Part shown: in pieces, positions 34,326-46,300 of the stretch
How the letters are laid out: each line of letters opens with the position of its first letter
Position numbering within the stretch: the first letter of the stretch is position 1
Assembly: GCA_029817715.1 (NCBI GenBank)
Contig: JARUPY010000149.1
Location: forward strand, 1,116,001-1,180,000
Reading direction: 5' to 3'
Origin: Melastoma dodecandrum
Taxonomy: Eukaryota > Streptophyta > Magnoliopsida > Myrtales > Melastomataceae
DNA length: 64,000 nt
The notes under the pieces: generated by a model
The model's database searches: none
What the model was told of the DNA's origin: nothing
The model's input: the letters and a program-made list of their open reading frames with translations, nothing else
Program-made: the position numbers and the translations under genes

Positions 34326-34437
34326 GGCCACTTTATCAAAAATATCCCAAAGTTACAAAATTTTTCCAATCTATCCTAAGGTTTAGAAAATATCTTTCTG
34401 TATCCTAAACTTTGACTCAATTTCAAAAATATCCATC
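34326..34437 (+). repeat. 5' terminal inverted repeat of EA, 112 bp
   Basis: Contains exact-spaced 29-bp sub-repeats starting with TATCC at 34343, 34372, 34401 and 34430. It aligns along its full 112 bp, with few gaps, to the reverse complement of the EA 3' end and to the left end of EB. Confidence 0.85.
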
Positions 34438-34478
34438 AAAGTTCCAAAGAAAGATTTTCTGAATGGCTAGAGATTAGG

Positions 34479-36646
34479 ATGATAGAGCCATCCCAAGAGG
34501 TACCTAAGAATATTGGGTTTAGTATTCGGAAGGAAGACTTAAGCACATATGTTGCTCTGACTTTCAAATTTCCTGGATACTATGAGTATTCTCTGGATAC
34601 CTTGATAGACACTGGGTGTAGCATAACTTGTGCTAGACGCAATGCTCTACCAGATGAGTGGTGGGAACCACTGCAGAAACCCATCCACATGGTTAACGTC
34701 GATGGTATGGCCACAATGGTTGGCCTTAAGGCAAGAAACGTACCTGTCTTTATTGGTGGACAAAAATTCATCATTAAAGAGATTCTTGCACATCCTTTAC
34801 TAGAGGCCGACATCATTATTGGTAACGCCTTTTTGAAGGGTCAAAAGGAAAACCTTCCTTTTGTGCAGAATGAAAACGATGTTTCCATTGGTGGTGTAAA
34901 GATAAGTATTCTACAAGAGCCTAGACTGCGGTTAAAATTTGGCTTTTATCCGGTAAAACGGACAGAATACTGTGGCGATATCCCATGTGAAAGAGCTTTC
35001 AGAGTGCGAGCTCAACGTGGTGATATACGGTTGGATGAGAACGATTCATGGGAACAAACCCTGTTTTCTCCAACGAATACCAAGAATTCTAACTGGTATG
35101 ACGACTTGTTTCCAAAACAAGAAGTGTATATGGCTGTTAAGTTAACAGGAACAAAATGGGATAAGTTCCTAATAAAACTGGCCGATAATTTTAGTGAAGA
35201 TCCACTAAAGTTATGGACTCGAAATGGCCTAAAGGCTAAATTAGAGTTGAAAGATCCAGGAACCATTATAAGAGCCAGAAACATAACATATACGGCTGAG
35301 ATGGTTGAGGAGTTTGATAAACAAATTCCTGAGTTGCTTGGAAAAGGCTTGATTAGGGACAGTTATAGTCCACATTCTAGTCCTGCCTTTATGGTTATTA
35401 ATCATGCCGAGCAGGTACGAGATAAAGCACGAATGGTTATAGATTATCGTCAGCTTAACAAAGCTACAAAAGACGATGGCTATAAGATTCCCACTGCGGG
35501 AGATTTAATTAATAGGGTAAGTATGAGCCAACCAAAATTCTTCTCTAAATTTGACTTGAAAAGTGGATACTGGCAAGTCAAGATGGAGGAAGAATCGGTC
35601 CCTCTAACTGCCTTCAATGCTCCGCAAGGGGGTTTGAATGGCTGGTTATGCCGTTCGGTCTGAAAAATGCTCCAGGCGTATTTCAGCGCAAAATGGATAA
35701 TGCTTTCAAGCAAGTCCGAAAATTTTGTGCGGTCTATATTGACGATGTGTTAGTCTACAGTCAGACTGAAGACGATCACATGAGGCACTTAGATAAAGTG
35801 ACTGATGTCTTCAGACAAGAAGGCATGATTCTATCAGAGAAAAAGATAGAATGGTTTAGGGAATCAGTTAATTTTCTAGGCATGGAGATTGAGCAGGGAA
35901 AAATTAAACTGCAAAATCATATTGCTGAGAAAATAATTAATTTTCCTGACAAACTTGAGGATAGAAAGCAAGTCTAGAGATTTTGTGGATGCGCTAACTA
36001 TGCACGAAAGTTTGTGAAAGATCTTTCCCGAGATCTGAATAGGATTTTGAAGAAAACCTCTTCAACTAATCCTTGGATATGGGAAGATGAAGATACTCAA
36101 TCCATTAGAAGGATTAAAGCAAAGGTAAAGAACTTGCCACAACTCGCTTTACCTTCCGATAAGGATGAGTTAGTCTTGGAAGTTGATGCTTCTGAAGAAT
36201 TTTGGGGAGCAGTCCTTAAAATTAAAGGACGAAAACCAGAACCGGTATGCAAATACTGGTTGGGAAGCTTCAAGGGGTGCGAGTTACGGTACCCGATACA
36301 TGAAAAAGAAGTATTAGCCTTAAAATATGGAATAAAGGCTTTTTATATCTTTTTGGCACCGAAAGAATTTTTAGTGCGCTCTGACTCAACCTATGTAAAA
36401 AGGTTTATGAGTCTGAACCTTAAGGAAGCTAGGCAGACTACACTCTTAAGGTTGCAGGAATGGTTTAGCTATTAGAAATACAAGGTCGAATACATTCAGT
36501 TCGACCACAACATAATAGCTGACTCTCTCTCTAGAGAACTTGCAAACACCTCTCTTTCTAAAAACTTTGTAGATGGATCCTGCTGCAAAGAGAAAGATAT
36601 GCTGGGAATACAAGAAGGAAGGACACTCCCGAAAGGTATGTCCTAA
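34479..36646 (+). pseudogene. Pararetroviral protease-RT-RNase H remnant (EA)
   Basis: Protease DTG (LIDTGCSITCA) and RT motifs up to LTAFNAPQG are in one frame to about 35630, where a one-base loss shifts the frame. The YIDDVLVYS box is open in 35648-35977, which ends at TAG 35975. RNase H (36014-36475) ends at a TAG at 36473-36475, before its last acidic residue. The same TAG is in EB but not in E1 or E4. Coat and movement regions are deleted. The product is non-functional. Confidence 0.9.
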
Positions 36647-38645
36647 CAAGGGAGAAAGTGAGCATAGTGATGCTGGTTCTGTTTCAGAAACGAAGGCAGC
36701 AGTTCTATGCTGGCAATGTAAGCAACTAGGACATCGTTCATACGAATGTCCCAAGAAGCTAAAAACTGCGGATTCCCAGAAGGGGAAGGCTGAACTTAAG
36801 GAGAAAGCAAAAGCTGACTCCAAGAGTAAGGCGAAACCAGATCTCCAGAAGGAGATAGCTAATCCCAAAGAAGCTGCGGCTAGATCTGAGGGAAAAGCGA
36901 AGGTTAATTCCCAGAAAGGGATGGCAGAACCCAAAGAAAAGGCAAGAGCTAATTCTAAGGGGAAAACGAAAATGTTCCAGGAAGGAAAGATAGATCTGAA
37001 GGAGAAGGGTAACACCAACTCTGGAGGAAACGTGAAAAAAGATCTTCAAGAGAAGATGGCCGATCCTAAGGAGGAAATCTCCAAAGGAAAGGAGAAAGTG
37101 GCATATCTGAAGGACGAAGCAAAAGCTAAGTCACAAGAGAAAGCCAGAAAGAAAAGGATAGCCAAGAGGCTTAGATCTTCTGGTCCCAAAAGGGATGATC
37201 CGGTAAAGGATGGTCCTATGAAGGACGGTAAGGTTGAGCAGCCTTGGTGGTTTCCTTTAACCACGGAACAGTTCAATTATTGCCGAGACCACTTGGCCAA
37301 AGTGCAGAAAACCTCTATCAACCAAGCTGTAAAGCTCTATAAGTTCATGTTGGAGACTAAGAGAGAGCAAAAGGAGCAGGTTGAGAAGGAATATGTCTCT
37401 GAAGCAGAGGCGAGTTTCAAAGCTTTAATTGGCGAGCCAATTCAAGTGGTAGACCATGAACCGAGGGGAGAACCAGAAGAAGAGGCTGCAATGGAGTGTG
37501 AGCAATACTTCGATTTTGGAAGTGCTTACGCAGCATTGGAAGGTGATCTTGAAAAGAAAGAAAACCTTGAGGAAGTAATTCCTGTAAGAGACACAGTCAA
37601 GGAGTCTGGTGACAAAGGTCGCGATGGCAAAAGCCATGAGGATCAAGATGGATCCTGGTTTTTTGATCAAAACTCATTCGAGGATGAATCCCTAAGTTGG
37701 GATGCGTCAGTAGTCTGCGGAGGACTCATAGGTGGCATCAAACATGATGACAAGCGTCAAGTTGAGTATTTCGCAAAAAAGACAGTTGAGTATATCAAAG
37801 ACCTGGAGTATAAGCTATCGATTATGGCTTCAGGTGAGGAGGAGCTGTCCAAAATTGAAAAAGAAAGACAGCAGATTTTCTCCACAACAATGTCGATAAT
37901 ACCAGGGGATGTCAAAAATTACGAAGTCCCAAAGGTAGTAGTAGACATGAGTGAATCCTCGCTCGAGGAAAACACTGTACTTCAACCATATCTACACTGG
38001 ATATCGGGGAAGTGGCCGTCTCTGAGAATTCATTCAGACATGGTGGGAATAGCAGCACCTTACGTACATGCTGGGTTTGTAGACATCCTGGAGATCGATA
38101 GATCTGAACCAGAGTGTATGGAACCACTGCCTATGTTGGTAAGGTACGTACTCGGATGCCTAGGCTATGGACCAAAATACGCCATGGCATTGATTACTAG
38201 CACAATAAGGGAGGAAGAAGACCATCCGCAGTTTGGGAAGGTGATACTTCAAAACCTGCAAGTATGGAATATCCACCCTTGTGAGAGTAGGCGTCTGGTG
38301 GAACCTCAACGACAGGACCTCGATCAGAGAGGTTTATGGCGAAAATACTACAAGGACAAAACAGTCCGAAAGGCCATAAAGGTTGAGTTTCTGAAAGATG
38401 TGCTGGAGCATGTGTTAGCCCGTAAGGACGAATACTACGTGCTCTGTGACGGCTTCATAACCGTCACGATTCTTCGGTCAGATCTAAGTCTCATAGACGA
38501 ACAAGCAGGAGACCGAGGATGGCAGAGGATGCTCAACCTTCTGGATAGTTTCTGGAGGCGAGAGAACTCTGAGCTGCATCTCCGAACCGACACCTTCGAG
38601 GTTTGGAACAAGATTGCTGATTTCACAGATAAAACCTTAAATTAG
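36573..38645 (+). pseudogene. ORF3 double zinc-knuckle protein, shortened (EA)
   Basis: Begins MDPAAKRKICW. The first knuckle has lost its second Cys (CWEYKKEGH), the second knuckle is intact, and the Lys-rich tract and conserved C-terminal domain follow for 690 residues. A TAG at 38643-38645 cuts the last ~60 residues that E1 and EB still encode. Otherwise there is no frameshift over 2 kb. Confidence 0.8.
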
Positions 38646-38885
38646 CAAATCCAATATGATGAGAGAGCCCAACAAATTCTTAAAGCGGTCCAAGACCCAC
38701 TGGGACTCTTAGGAAAAGAAGGGGTTGGCGAGTCTTCAAGCGCCTACAACAACAAGGAAGGAATCTCCTAGGATAATGCACCAATACAGACGGGAGAAGA
38801 CAACTGTATAAAGTTAGACTATGACATTTTTGTCGGTCATTAGGACCCAGCTAACTTTTGCAACAGTTTAGATTCCTTCACTTTT

Positions 38886-39166
38886 GAGCTGGCAAACAGT
38901 GCATAGGCACCAGCTCCTTTGTGTATATATTCACAAGCCCTCTACCTCATTTGGGGAGGCGAATCAAATAGAGAAATTCTCTCTCAAAAACTCTGAGTAA
39001 GAAATCTCTGAATCGCTCTCCGAATACCTTAAAGGAACCAAGAGTAAGGTGGTTAGAATTAATCAAACATTGATTAAGACTAACGGAAGGTCAGATCGAA
39101 AGATCAAGAACCTTGCAGGGAGTATAGCCTTGGGCTGAAACCTTGGATGAGGAGTGTCTATATAAG
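38886..39166 (+). promoter_or_regulatory. Hairpin and two TATA boxes of EA
   Basis: GAGCTGG 38886-38892 with CCAGCTC 38910-38916, TATA sequence at 38922-38931, and the 35S-like TATATAAG at 39159-39166. Same arrangement and spacing as in E1. Confidence 0.55.
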
Positions 39167-39420
39167 ACCCTCAGTGTAAGGGCATTGGAACGACACAGAA
39201 GAGCCTCTCCAGTTTTGCGGATGCGTTCGCTGAATTCTCTAGCTTGAGAATTGTGCTACTCTTGGATCCCTATTGTTGCGGAAGCTTGGTGAACCCTCTT
39301 AGCAACCCACTGGATTAAGGTGTGATAAACTTTCCGCTGTGTAGTTTATGCTAATCTTCGTGATCTAAGAAGATTATGAAGGTGGTGCACCAGCACGATT
39401 GTTGCGAAAGCACGAGTCTT

Positions 39421-39729
39421 ATGACTGATTGTCCAAACCCCGAGCTCCTACATTTGGATCACGGTGTGGGCAAGGATTCCGCTACTGGACTTCTAAACAC
39501 TGTAGTGGATCGACTGACAAGTCTCTTAGCGCAAATACAACAGCTAATTGAGCTTGTTGATAGTTACTCTAAGAAGTTAGAGGAGCTGACTCTCGTGCAG
39601 AGTGAATTTGAGGTATTCTTCCTTGAAGGTAAATCTAATCTTGGATTTGCGGCAAGTTCGAGATACTTAAACGAGTACTCGAGGTTGGCTGAACGCCGAC
39701 GACATAGACAATTAAAGAAACCTTCTTAA
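39421..39729 (+). CDS. 102-aa coiled-coil ORF (EA)
   Basis: MTDCPNPELL start, heptad-like LLAQIQQLIELV core and basic end (RRRHRQLKKPS). The frame is open 15 codons further upstream in this copy, but the MTDC start is the one shared by all copies. Directly precedes the primer site. Confidence 0.6.
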   Translation: MTDCPNPELLHLDHGVGKDSATGLLNTVVDRLTSLLAQIQQLIELVDSYSKKLEELTLVQSEFEVFFLEGKSNLGFAASSRYLNEYSRLAERRRHRQLKKPS

Positions 39730-39753
39730 GTCCGTTTTTGGGCCATATTTGAT

Positions 39754-39765
39754 TGGTATCAGAGC
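39754..39765 (+). other. Primer binding site for initiator tRNA-Met (EA)
   Basis: TGGTATCAGAGC, identical to E1 and EB. Confidence 0.9.
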
Positions 39766-39826
39766 CGCTTAAGAAGAATTAAGTTTCGTATTGTCTGAGA
39801 GAAGTTATCTTAGGAACTAAGATAAA

Positions 39827-39938
39827 GAGGATAAACTTGAAACAAGTCAAAAGTACAGGCTACCTAGAGATACAGTTTAAACTTCGGGATAGATCAGAAA
39901 AAACAAGTAAAGTTGAGGATATATTTAATAATTAAGCC
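39827..39938 (+). repeat. 3' terminal inverted repeat of EA, 112 bp
   Basis: Reverse strand begins GGCTTAATTATTAAATATATCC. Nearly identical to EB 39986-40097 in reverse. Pairs imperfectly with the EA 5' end. Confidence 0.85.
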
Positions 39939-39985
39939 TAAATATTATCATTTTTTAGCAGAGGAGATATTGTTTCTATCACTAA
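39939..39985. other. 47-bp spacer bearing two exchanged target duplications
   Basis: Left edge TAAATATTA (39939-39947) matches, in reverse, the outer flank of EB (48582-48590). Right edge TATCACTAA (39977-39985) matches, in reverse, the outer flank of EA (34317-34325). Reversing only this spacer gives each element two matching flanks. Confidence 0.85.
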
Positions 39986-40097
39986 GGCTTAATTATCAAA
40001 TATATCATCAACTTTACTTATTTTTTCTGATCTATCCCGAAGTTTAAACTGTATCTCTAGGTAGCCTGTACTTTTGACTTGTTTCAAGTTTATCCTC
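39986..40097 (-). repeat. 3' terminal inverted repeat of EB, 112 bp
   Basis: Begins GGCTTAATTATCAAATATATC on the + strand. TATCC-type sub-repeats start at 40033, 40062 and 40091, exactly 29 bp apart, as in the 5' repeat. Confidence 0.85.
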
Positions 40098-40158
40098 TTT
40101 ATCTTAGTTCCTAAGATAACTTCTCTCAGACAATAAGAAACTTAATTCTTCTTAAGCG

Positions 40159-40170
40159 GCTCTGATACCA
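40159..40170 (-). other. Primer binding site for initiator tRNA-Met (EB)
   Basis: GCTCTGATACCA on the + strand, that is TGGTATCAGAGC on the element's coding strand. Confidence 0.9.
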
Positions 40171-40194
40171 ATCAAATATGGCCCAAAAACGGAC

Positions 40195-40503
40195 TTAAGA
40201 AGGTTTCTTTAATTGTCTCTGTCGTCGGCATTCAGCCAACCTCGAGTACTCGTTTAAGTATCTCGAACTTGCCGCAAATCCAAGATTAGATTTACCTTCA
40301 AGGAAGAATTCCTCAAATTCACTCTGCACGAGAGTCAGGTCCTCTAATTTCTTAGAGTAGCTATCCACAAGCTCAGTCAGCTGCTGTATTTGTGCTGAGA
40401 TGCCTGCCAGTCGATCTACTGCTGTATTGAGAAGTCCAGTAGCGGAATCTTTGCCCACACCGTGGTCCAAATGTAGGAGCTCGGGGTTCGGACAATCAGT
40501 CAT
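40195..40503 (-). CDS. 102-aa coiled-coil ORF (EB)
   Basis: Same length and start (MTDCPNPELL) as in E1 and EA, no frame damage. Core SAQIQQLTELVDSYSKKL and basic end (RRQRQLKKPS). In this element it survives while the polyprotein has many stops. Confidence 0.6.
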   Translation of the reverse strand: MTDCPNPELLHLDHGVGKDSATGLLNTAVDRLAGISAQIQQLTELVDSYSKKLEDLTLVQSEFEEFFLEGKSNLGFAASSRYLNEYSRLAECRRQRQLKKPS

Positions 40504-40739
40504 AAGACTCGTGCTTTCGCACCACCTTCACAATCTTATTAGATCCTGAAGATTATTATAAACTACACAGCGGGAAGTTTATCATACCTTAATTCAGTGG
40601 GTTGCTCAGAGGGTTCACCAAGCTTCCGCAACAATAGAATTCCAAGAGTAGCACAATTCTCAAACTAGAGAATTCAGCGAACGCATTCGCAACTCGGAGA
40701 GGCTCTTCTGTGTCTCTTCAATGCCCTTGCCCTGAGGGT

Positions 40740-41019
40740 CTTATATAGACACTCCTCATCCAAGGTTTCAGCCCAAGGCTATACTCCCTACAAGGTTCTT
40801 GATCTTTTGATCTGACCTTCCGTTAATCTTAATCAATGTTTGATTAATTTTAACCACCTTACTCTTGGTTCCTTAAGGTATTCGGAGAGCGATTCAGAGA
40901 TTTCTTACTCAGAGTTTTTGAGAGAGAATTTCTCTATTTGATTCGCCTCCCCAAATGAGGTAGAGGGCTTGTGAATATATACACAAAGGAGCTGGTGCCT
41001 ATGCACTGTTTGCCAGCTC
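40740..41019 (-). promoter_or_regulatory. Hairpin and two TATA boxes of EB
   Basis: On the reverse strand: GAGCTGG/CCAGCTC arms (41019-41013 and 40995-40989), first TATA near 40983-40973, and TATATAAG at 40747-40740. Arrangement as in E1 and EA. Confidence 0.55.
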
Positions 41020-41083
41020 AAAAGTAAAATGAATCTAAACTATTGCAAAAGTTAGCTGGGTCCTAATGACCGACAAAAATGTC

Positions 41084-43334
41084 CTAGTCTAACTTTATAC
41101 AGTTGTCTTCTCCCGTCTGTATTGGTGCATTATCCTGGGAGATTCCTTCCTTGTTGTTGTAGGCGCTTGAAGACTCGCCAACCCCTTCTTTTCCTGAGAG
41201 TCCCGATGGGTCTTGGACCGCTTTAAGAATTTGTTGGGTTCTCTCATCATATTCGATTTGCTGATTTAGGGTCTTGTCTGTGAAATCAGTAATCTTACTC
41301 CAAACCTCGAAGGTGTCGGTTCGGAGGTGCAACTCAGAGTTCTCTCGCCTCCAGAAACTGTCCAGAAGTTCGAGCATTCTCTGCCATCCTCGGTCTCCTG
41401 CTTGTTCGTCTATGAGACTTAGATCTGACCGAAGAATCGTGACGGTTATGAAGCCGTCACAGAGCACGTAGTATTCGTCCTTACGGGCTAACACATGCTC
41501 CAGCACATCTTTCAGAAACTCAACCTTTATGGCCTTTCGGACTGTTTTGTCCTTGTAGTATTTTCGCCATAAACTTCTCTGTTCGAGGTCCTGTCGTTGA
41601 GGTTCCACCAGACGTCTACTCTCACAAGGGTGGATGTCCCATACTTGCAGATTCTGAAGTATTACCTTCCCATACTGCGGATGGTCCTCCTCTTCCCTTA
41701 TTGTGCTAGTAATCAATGCCGTGGCGTATTTTGGTCCATAGCCTAGGCATCCGAGTACGTACCTTACTAACATAGGCAGTGGTTCCATACACTCTGGTTC
41801 AGATCTATCGATCTCCAGGATGTCTACAAACCCAGCATGTACGTAAGGTGCTGCTATTCCCACCATTTCTGAATGAATTCTCAGAGACGGCCACTTCCCC
41901 GATATCCAGTGTAGATACGATTGAAGTACAACGTTCTCCTCAAGCGAGGATTCACTCATGTCTACTACTACCTTTGGGACTTCATAATTTTTGACTTCCC
42001 CTGGTATTATCGACATCGTTGTGGAGAAAATCTGCTGTCTCTCTTTTTCCACTTTGGACAGCTCCTCCTCACCTGAAGCCATAATCGATAGCTTATACTC
42101 CAGGTCTTTGATGTACTCAATCGTCTTCTTTGCGAAATACTCAATTTGGCGTTTGTCATCATTTTTGATGCCACCCATGAGTCCTCCACAGACCACAGAC
42201 GAATCCCAACTTAGGGATTCATCCTCAATTGAGTCTTGATCAAAAAACCAGGATCCATCTTGATCCTCATGGCTTTTGCCATCGCGACCTTTGTCACCTG
42301 ACTCCTTGACCGAGTCTTTAACAGGAATTATTTCCTCAAGGTTTTCTTTCTTTTCAAGATTACCTTCTAATGCTGCGTAAGCACTTCCAAAGTCGAAGTA
42401 TTGCTCACACTTCATTGCAGCCGCTTCCTCTGGTTCTGCCCTTGGTTCAGGGTCTACCACTTGAATTGGCTCGCCAATTAAGGCCTTAAACTCGCCTCTG
42501 CTTCAGAGACATATTCCTTCTCAACCTGCTCCTTTTGCTCTCTCTTAGTCTCCAACATGGACTTATAGAGCTTTACAGCTTGGTTGATAGAGGTTTTCTG
42601 CTCTTTGGCCAAGTGGTCTCGGCAATAATTGAACTGTTCCGTGGTTAAAGGAAACCACCAAGGCTGCTCAACCTTACCGTCCTTCATAGGACCATCCTTT
42701 ACCGGATCATCCCTTTTGGGACCAGAAGATCTAAGCCTCTTGGCTATCCTCTTCTTTCTGGCTTTCTCTTGTGACTTTGCTTTTGCTTCGTCCTTCAGAT
42801 CTGCCACTTTCTCCTTTCCTCTGGAGCTTCCCTCCTTCGGATCTGCCATCTTTTCTTGAAGATTTTTTTTCATATCTCTTCCAGAGTTGGTGTTACCCTT
42901 CTCCTTCAGATCTATCTTTCCTTCCTGGAACATTTTCGTTTTCCCCTTAGAATTAGCTCTTGCCTTTTCTTTGGGTTCAGCCATCCCTTTCTGGGAATCT
43001 ACTTTGCTTTTCCCTCAGATCTAGCCACAGCTTTTTCTTTGGGATTAGCTATCTCCTCTTGGAGATCTGGTTTCACTTTTCTCTTGGAGTCAGCTTTTGC
43101 TTTCTCCTTAAGTTCAGCCTTCCCCTTCTGGGAATCCGCAGTTTTTAGCTTCTTGGGACATTCGTATGAACGATGTCCTAGTTGCTTACACTGCCAGCAT
43201 AGAACTGCTGCCTTCGTTCCTGAAACAGAACCAGCATCACTAGGCTCACTTTCTCCCTTGTTAGGACATACCTTTCGGGAGTGTCGTTCCTTCTTGCATT
43301 CCCAGCATATCTTTCTCTTTGCAGCAGGATCCAT
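41084..43334 (-). pseudogene. ORF3 double zinc-knuckle protein (EB), two frameshifts
   Basis: Begins MDPAAKRKICWECKK at 43334, both CCHC knuckles intact. The Lys-rich tract is broken by frame changes near 43000 and near 42480, after which the conserved C-terminal domain runs open to 41084. The last residues (GEDNCIKLD) differ from E1. Confidence 0.85.
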
Positions 43335-46300
43335 TTGCAGTGTTTTTAGAAAGAGAGGTGTTTGCAAGTTCTCTAGAGAGAGAGTCAGCTATTATGTTGT
43401 GGTCGGACTGAATGTATTCGACCTCGTATTTCTAATAGCTAAACCATTCCTGCAACCTTAAGAGTCTAGTCTGCCTAGCTTCCTTAAGGTTCAAACTCAT
43501 AAACATTTTTACATAGGTCGAGTCCGAGCGCACTAAAAATTCTTTCGGTGCCAAAAAGATGTAAAAAGCCTTTATTTCGTATTTTAAGGCTAATACTTTT
43601 TTTTCATGTATCGGGTACTGTAATTCGTGCCCCTTGAAGCTTCCCGACCAGTATTTGCATACTGGTTCTGGTTTTCGTCCTTTAATTTTGAGGACTGCTC
43701 CCCAAAATTCTTCAGAAGCATCAACTTCCAAGACTAACTCATCCTGGTCAGAAGGTAAAGCGAGTTGTGGCAAGTTCTTTACCTTTGCTTTAATCCTTCT
43801 AACGGATTGAGTATCTTCATCTTCCCATATCCAAGGATTAGTTGAAGAGGTTTTCTTCGAAATCCTATTCAGATCTCGGGAAAGATCTTTCACAAACTTT
43901 CTTGCATAGTTAGCGCATCCACAAAATCTTTGGACTTGCTTTCTATCCTCAAGTCTGTCAGGAAATTTTATTATTTTCTCAGCAATATGATTTTGCAGTT
44001 TAATTTTTCCCTGCTCAATCTCCATGCCTAGAAAATTAACTGATTCCCTAAACCATTCTATCTTTTTCTCTGATAGAATCATGCCTTCTTGTCGGAAGAC
44101 ATCAGTCACCTTATCTAGGTGCCTCATGTGGTCTTCTTCAGTCTGACTGTAGACTAACACATCGTCAATATAGACCGCACAAAATTTTCGGACTTGCTTA
44201 AAAGCATTATCCATTTTGCGCTGAAATACGCCTGGAGCATTTTTCAGACCGAACGGCATAACCAGTCATTCAAACATTCCTTGCGGAGCATTGAAGGCAG
44301 TTAGAGGAAGCGATTCTTCCTCCATCTTGACTTGCCACTATCCACTTTTCAAGTCAAACTTAGAGAAGAACTTTGGTTGGCTCAGACTTACCCTATCAAT
44401 TAAATCTCCCGCAGTGGGAATCTTATAGCCATCGTCTTTTGTAGCTTTGTTAAGCTGACGATAATCTATAACCATTCATGCTTTACCTCGGACCTGCTTG
44501 GCATGATTAATAACCATAAAGGCAGGACTAGAATGTTGACTATAACTGTCCCTAATCAAGCCTTTTCCAAGCAACTCAGGAATTTGTTTATCAAACTCCT
44601 CAACCATCTCAGCCGTATACGTAATGTTTCTGGCTCTTATAATGGTTTCGGGATCTTTCAACTCTAATCTAGCCTTTAGGCCATTTCGAGTCCATAACTT
44701 TAGTGGATCTTCACTAAAATTATCGGCCAATTTTTACAGGAACTTATCTCATTTTGTTCCTGTTAACTTAATAGTCATACACACTTCTTGTTTTGGAAAC
44801 AAGTCGTCATACCAGTTAGAACTCCTGGTATCCGTTGGAGAAAACAGGGTTTGTTCCCATGATTCGTCCTCATCCAACCGTATATCACCACGTTGAGCTC
44901 GCACTCTGAAAGCTCTTTCACATGGAATATCACCACAGTATTCTGTCCGTTTTACCGGATAAAAGCCAAATTTTAACCTTAGTCTAGGCTCTTGTAGAAT
45001 ACTTATCTTTATACCACCTATGGAAACATCGTTTTCATTCTGCACAAAAGGAAGGTTTTCATTTTGACCCTTCAAAAAGGCGTTACCACTAATGATGTCG
45101 GCCTCTAGTAAAGGATGTGCAAGAATCTCTTTAATGATTAATTTTTGTCCACCAATAAAGACAGGCACGTTACTTGCCTTATGGCCAACTATTGTGGCCA
45201 TTCCATCGACGTTAACCATGTGAATGGGTTTCTACAGTGGTTCCCACCACTCATCTGGTAGAGCATTGAGTCTAGCACAAGTTATGCTACACCCAGTGTC
45301 TATCAAAGTATCCAAAGAATACTCATAGTATCCAGGAAACTTGAAGGTTAATGCCACATATGTGCTCAAGTCTTCCTTCCTGACACTAAACCCAATATTC
45401 TTAGGGACTTCCTGGGATGGTTCTATCATCCTCCAGATCTCGTCTATTGGTATAGACCTTTACTCGGCTATTTGCTCAATAACCTTACAAACTTCAGGAA
45501 TCTTAGATAAAGAGTTTTCCACACTGGTAACTCTTAACATCCGTATAGATTCCTCTCTCGGTTGATCTACAGGATCTTCATAGACTGGTAATGATACCTG
45601 CCTATACCCAACGATTCTACCCGTATGTTGCGACGGGGCTCTCGAATCAACAGACCTTCGAGACATCTCTTCTATTAGTGGTGGAACAAATGCTTCTGCT
45701 AGTCGAGACACAATGATGTCTTCCCCCACATCACTAGCTCTAGAAGAAACCTGAGAGAGCGTATTTGATCTTGGCTCTCTCAGGAGTGGAATCCTCATAG
45801 GCAGATGCCTATCAGCTCTAAAACTGTTTCTAAACGGTTCTCCCAACATTAAAGTAATTTCATTACCTCTTTGTCGGATATTAGCCGCACTAATTGGTCT
45901 AGAGCTACTACCAGGCTCAGTCATAACCCAATTTCTCGGCCAGGTTAGCTCTAACGGGTTTACCTCACGCCTATGAAATTGTTGGTAGTTATTATGACCT
46001 TCTTCGAACAACTCGGTGAGTCTCGAGATGTTCCTCACACCAGGGCTAGTAGTATTTATCGGTCGATAAATTACTCTAGTGTGATACGCCAAAAACTTGG
46101 CCTTGGAATTCATTCTGTCCATGTTCATGGATTTGATCCGTAAGGTCAATGAATTTCCCAAACAGCGATCGTTCAGGGCCATCATGAAGTTTGGATGGAC
46201 CTGGAACCATACAGGGCCTTGTGCAAGGTTGGCCTGTATACCTGATATCAGCTGATCTCTAAACTCTCGCCACCGTTTATCAATCACAGCTGTTATCACA

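Larger units (their letters stand above)
34326..39938 (+). mobile_element. Pararetroviral element EA, with both terminal repeats, internally deleted
   Basis: 5613 bp from GGCCACTTTATC to ATTAAGCC. Both ends are intact and coincide with those of EB. About 3 kb are missing just inside the 5' end: the leader sequence stops at about 34466 and joins the protease region at about 34475, so coat and movement protein are gone. The rest follows the order protease, RT, RNase H, ORF3, promoter region, 102-aa ORF and primer site. Sequence is much closer to EB than to E1 or E4. Confidence 0.9.

Noticed and set aside
39880..40060. The palindrome around 39960 as a replication origin or hairpin terminator
   Set aside because: The symmetry comes from the inverted 3' ends of EA and EB; the 47-bp spacer itself is not palindromic.
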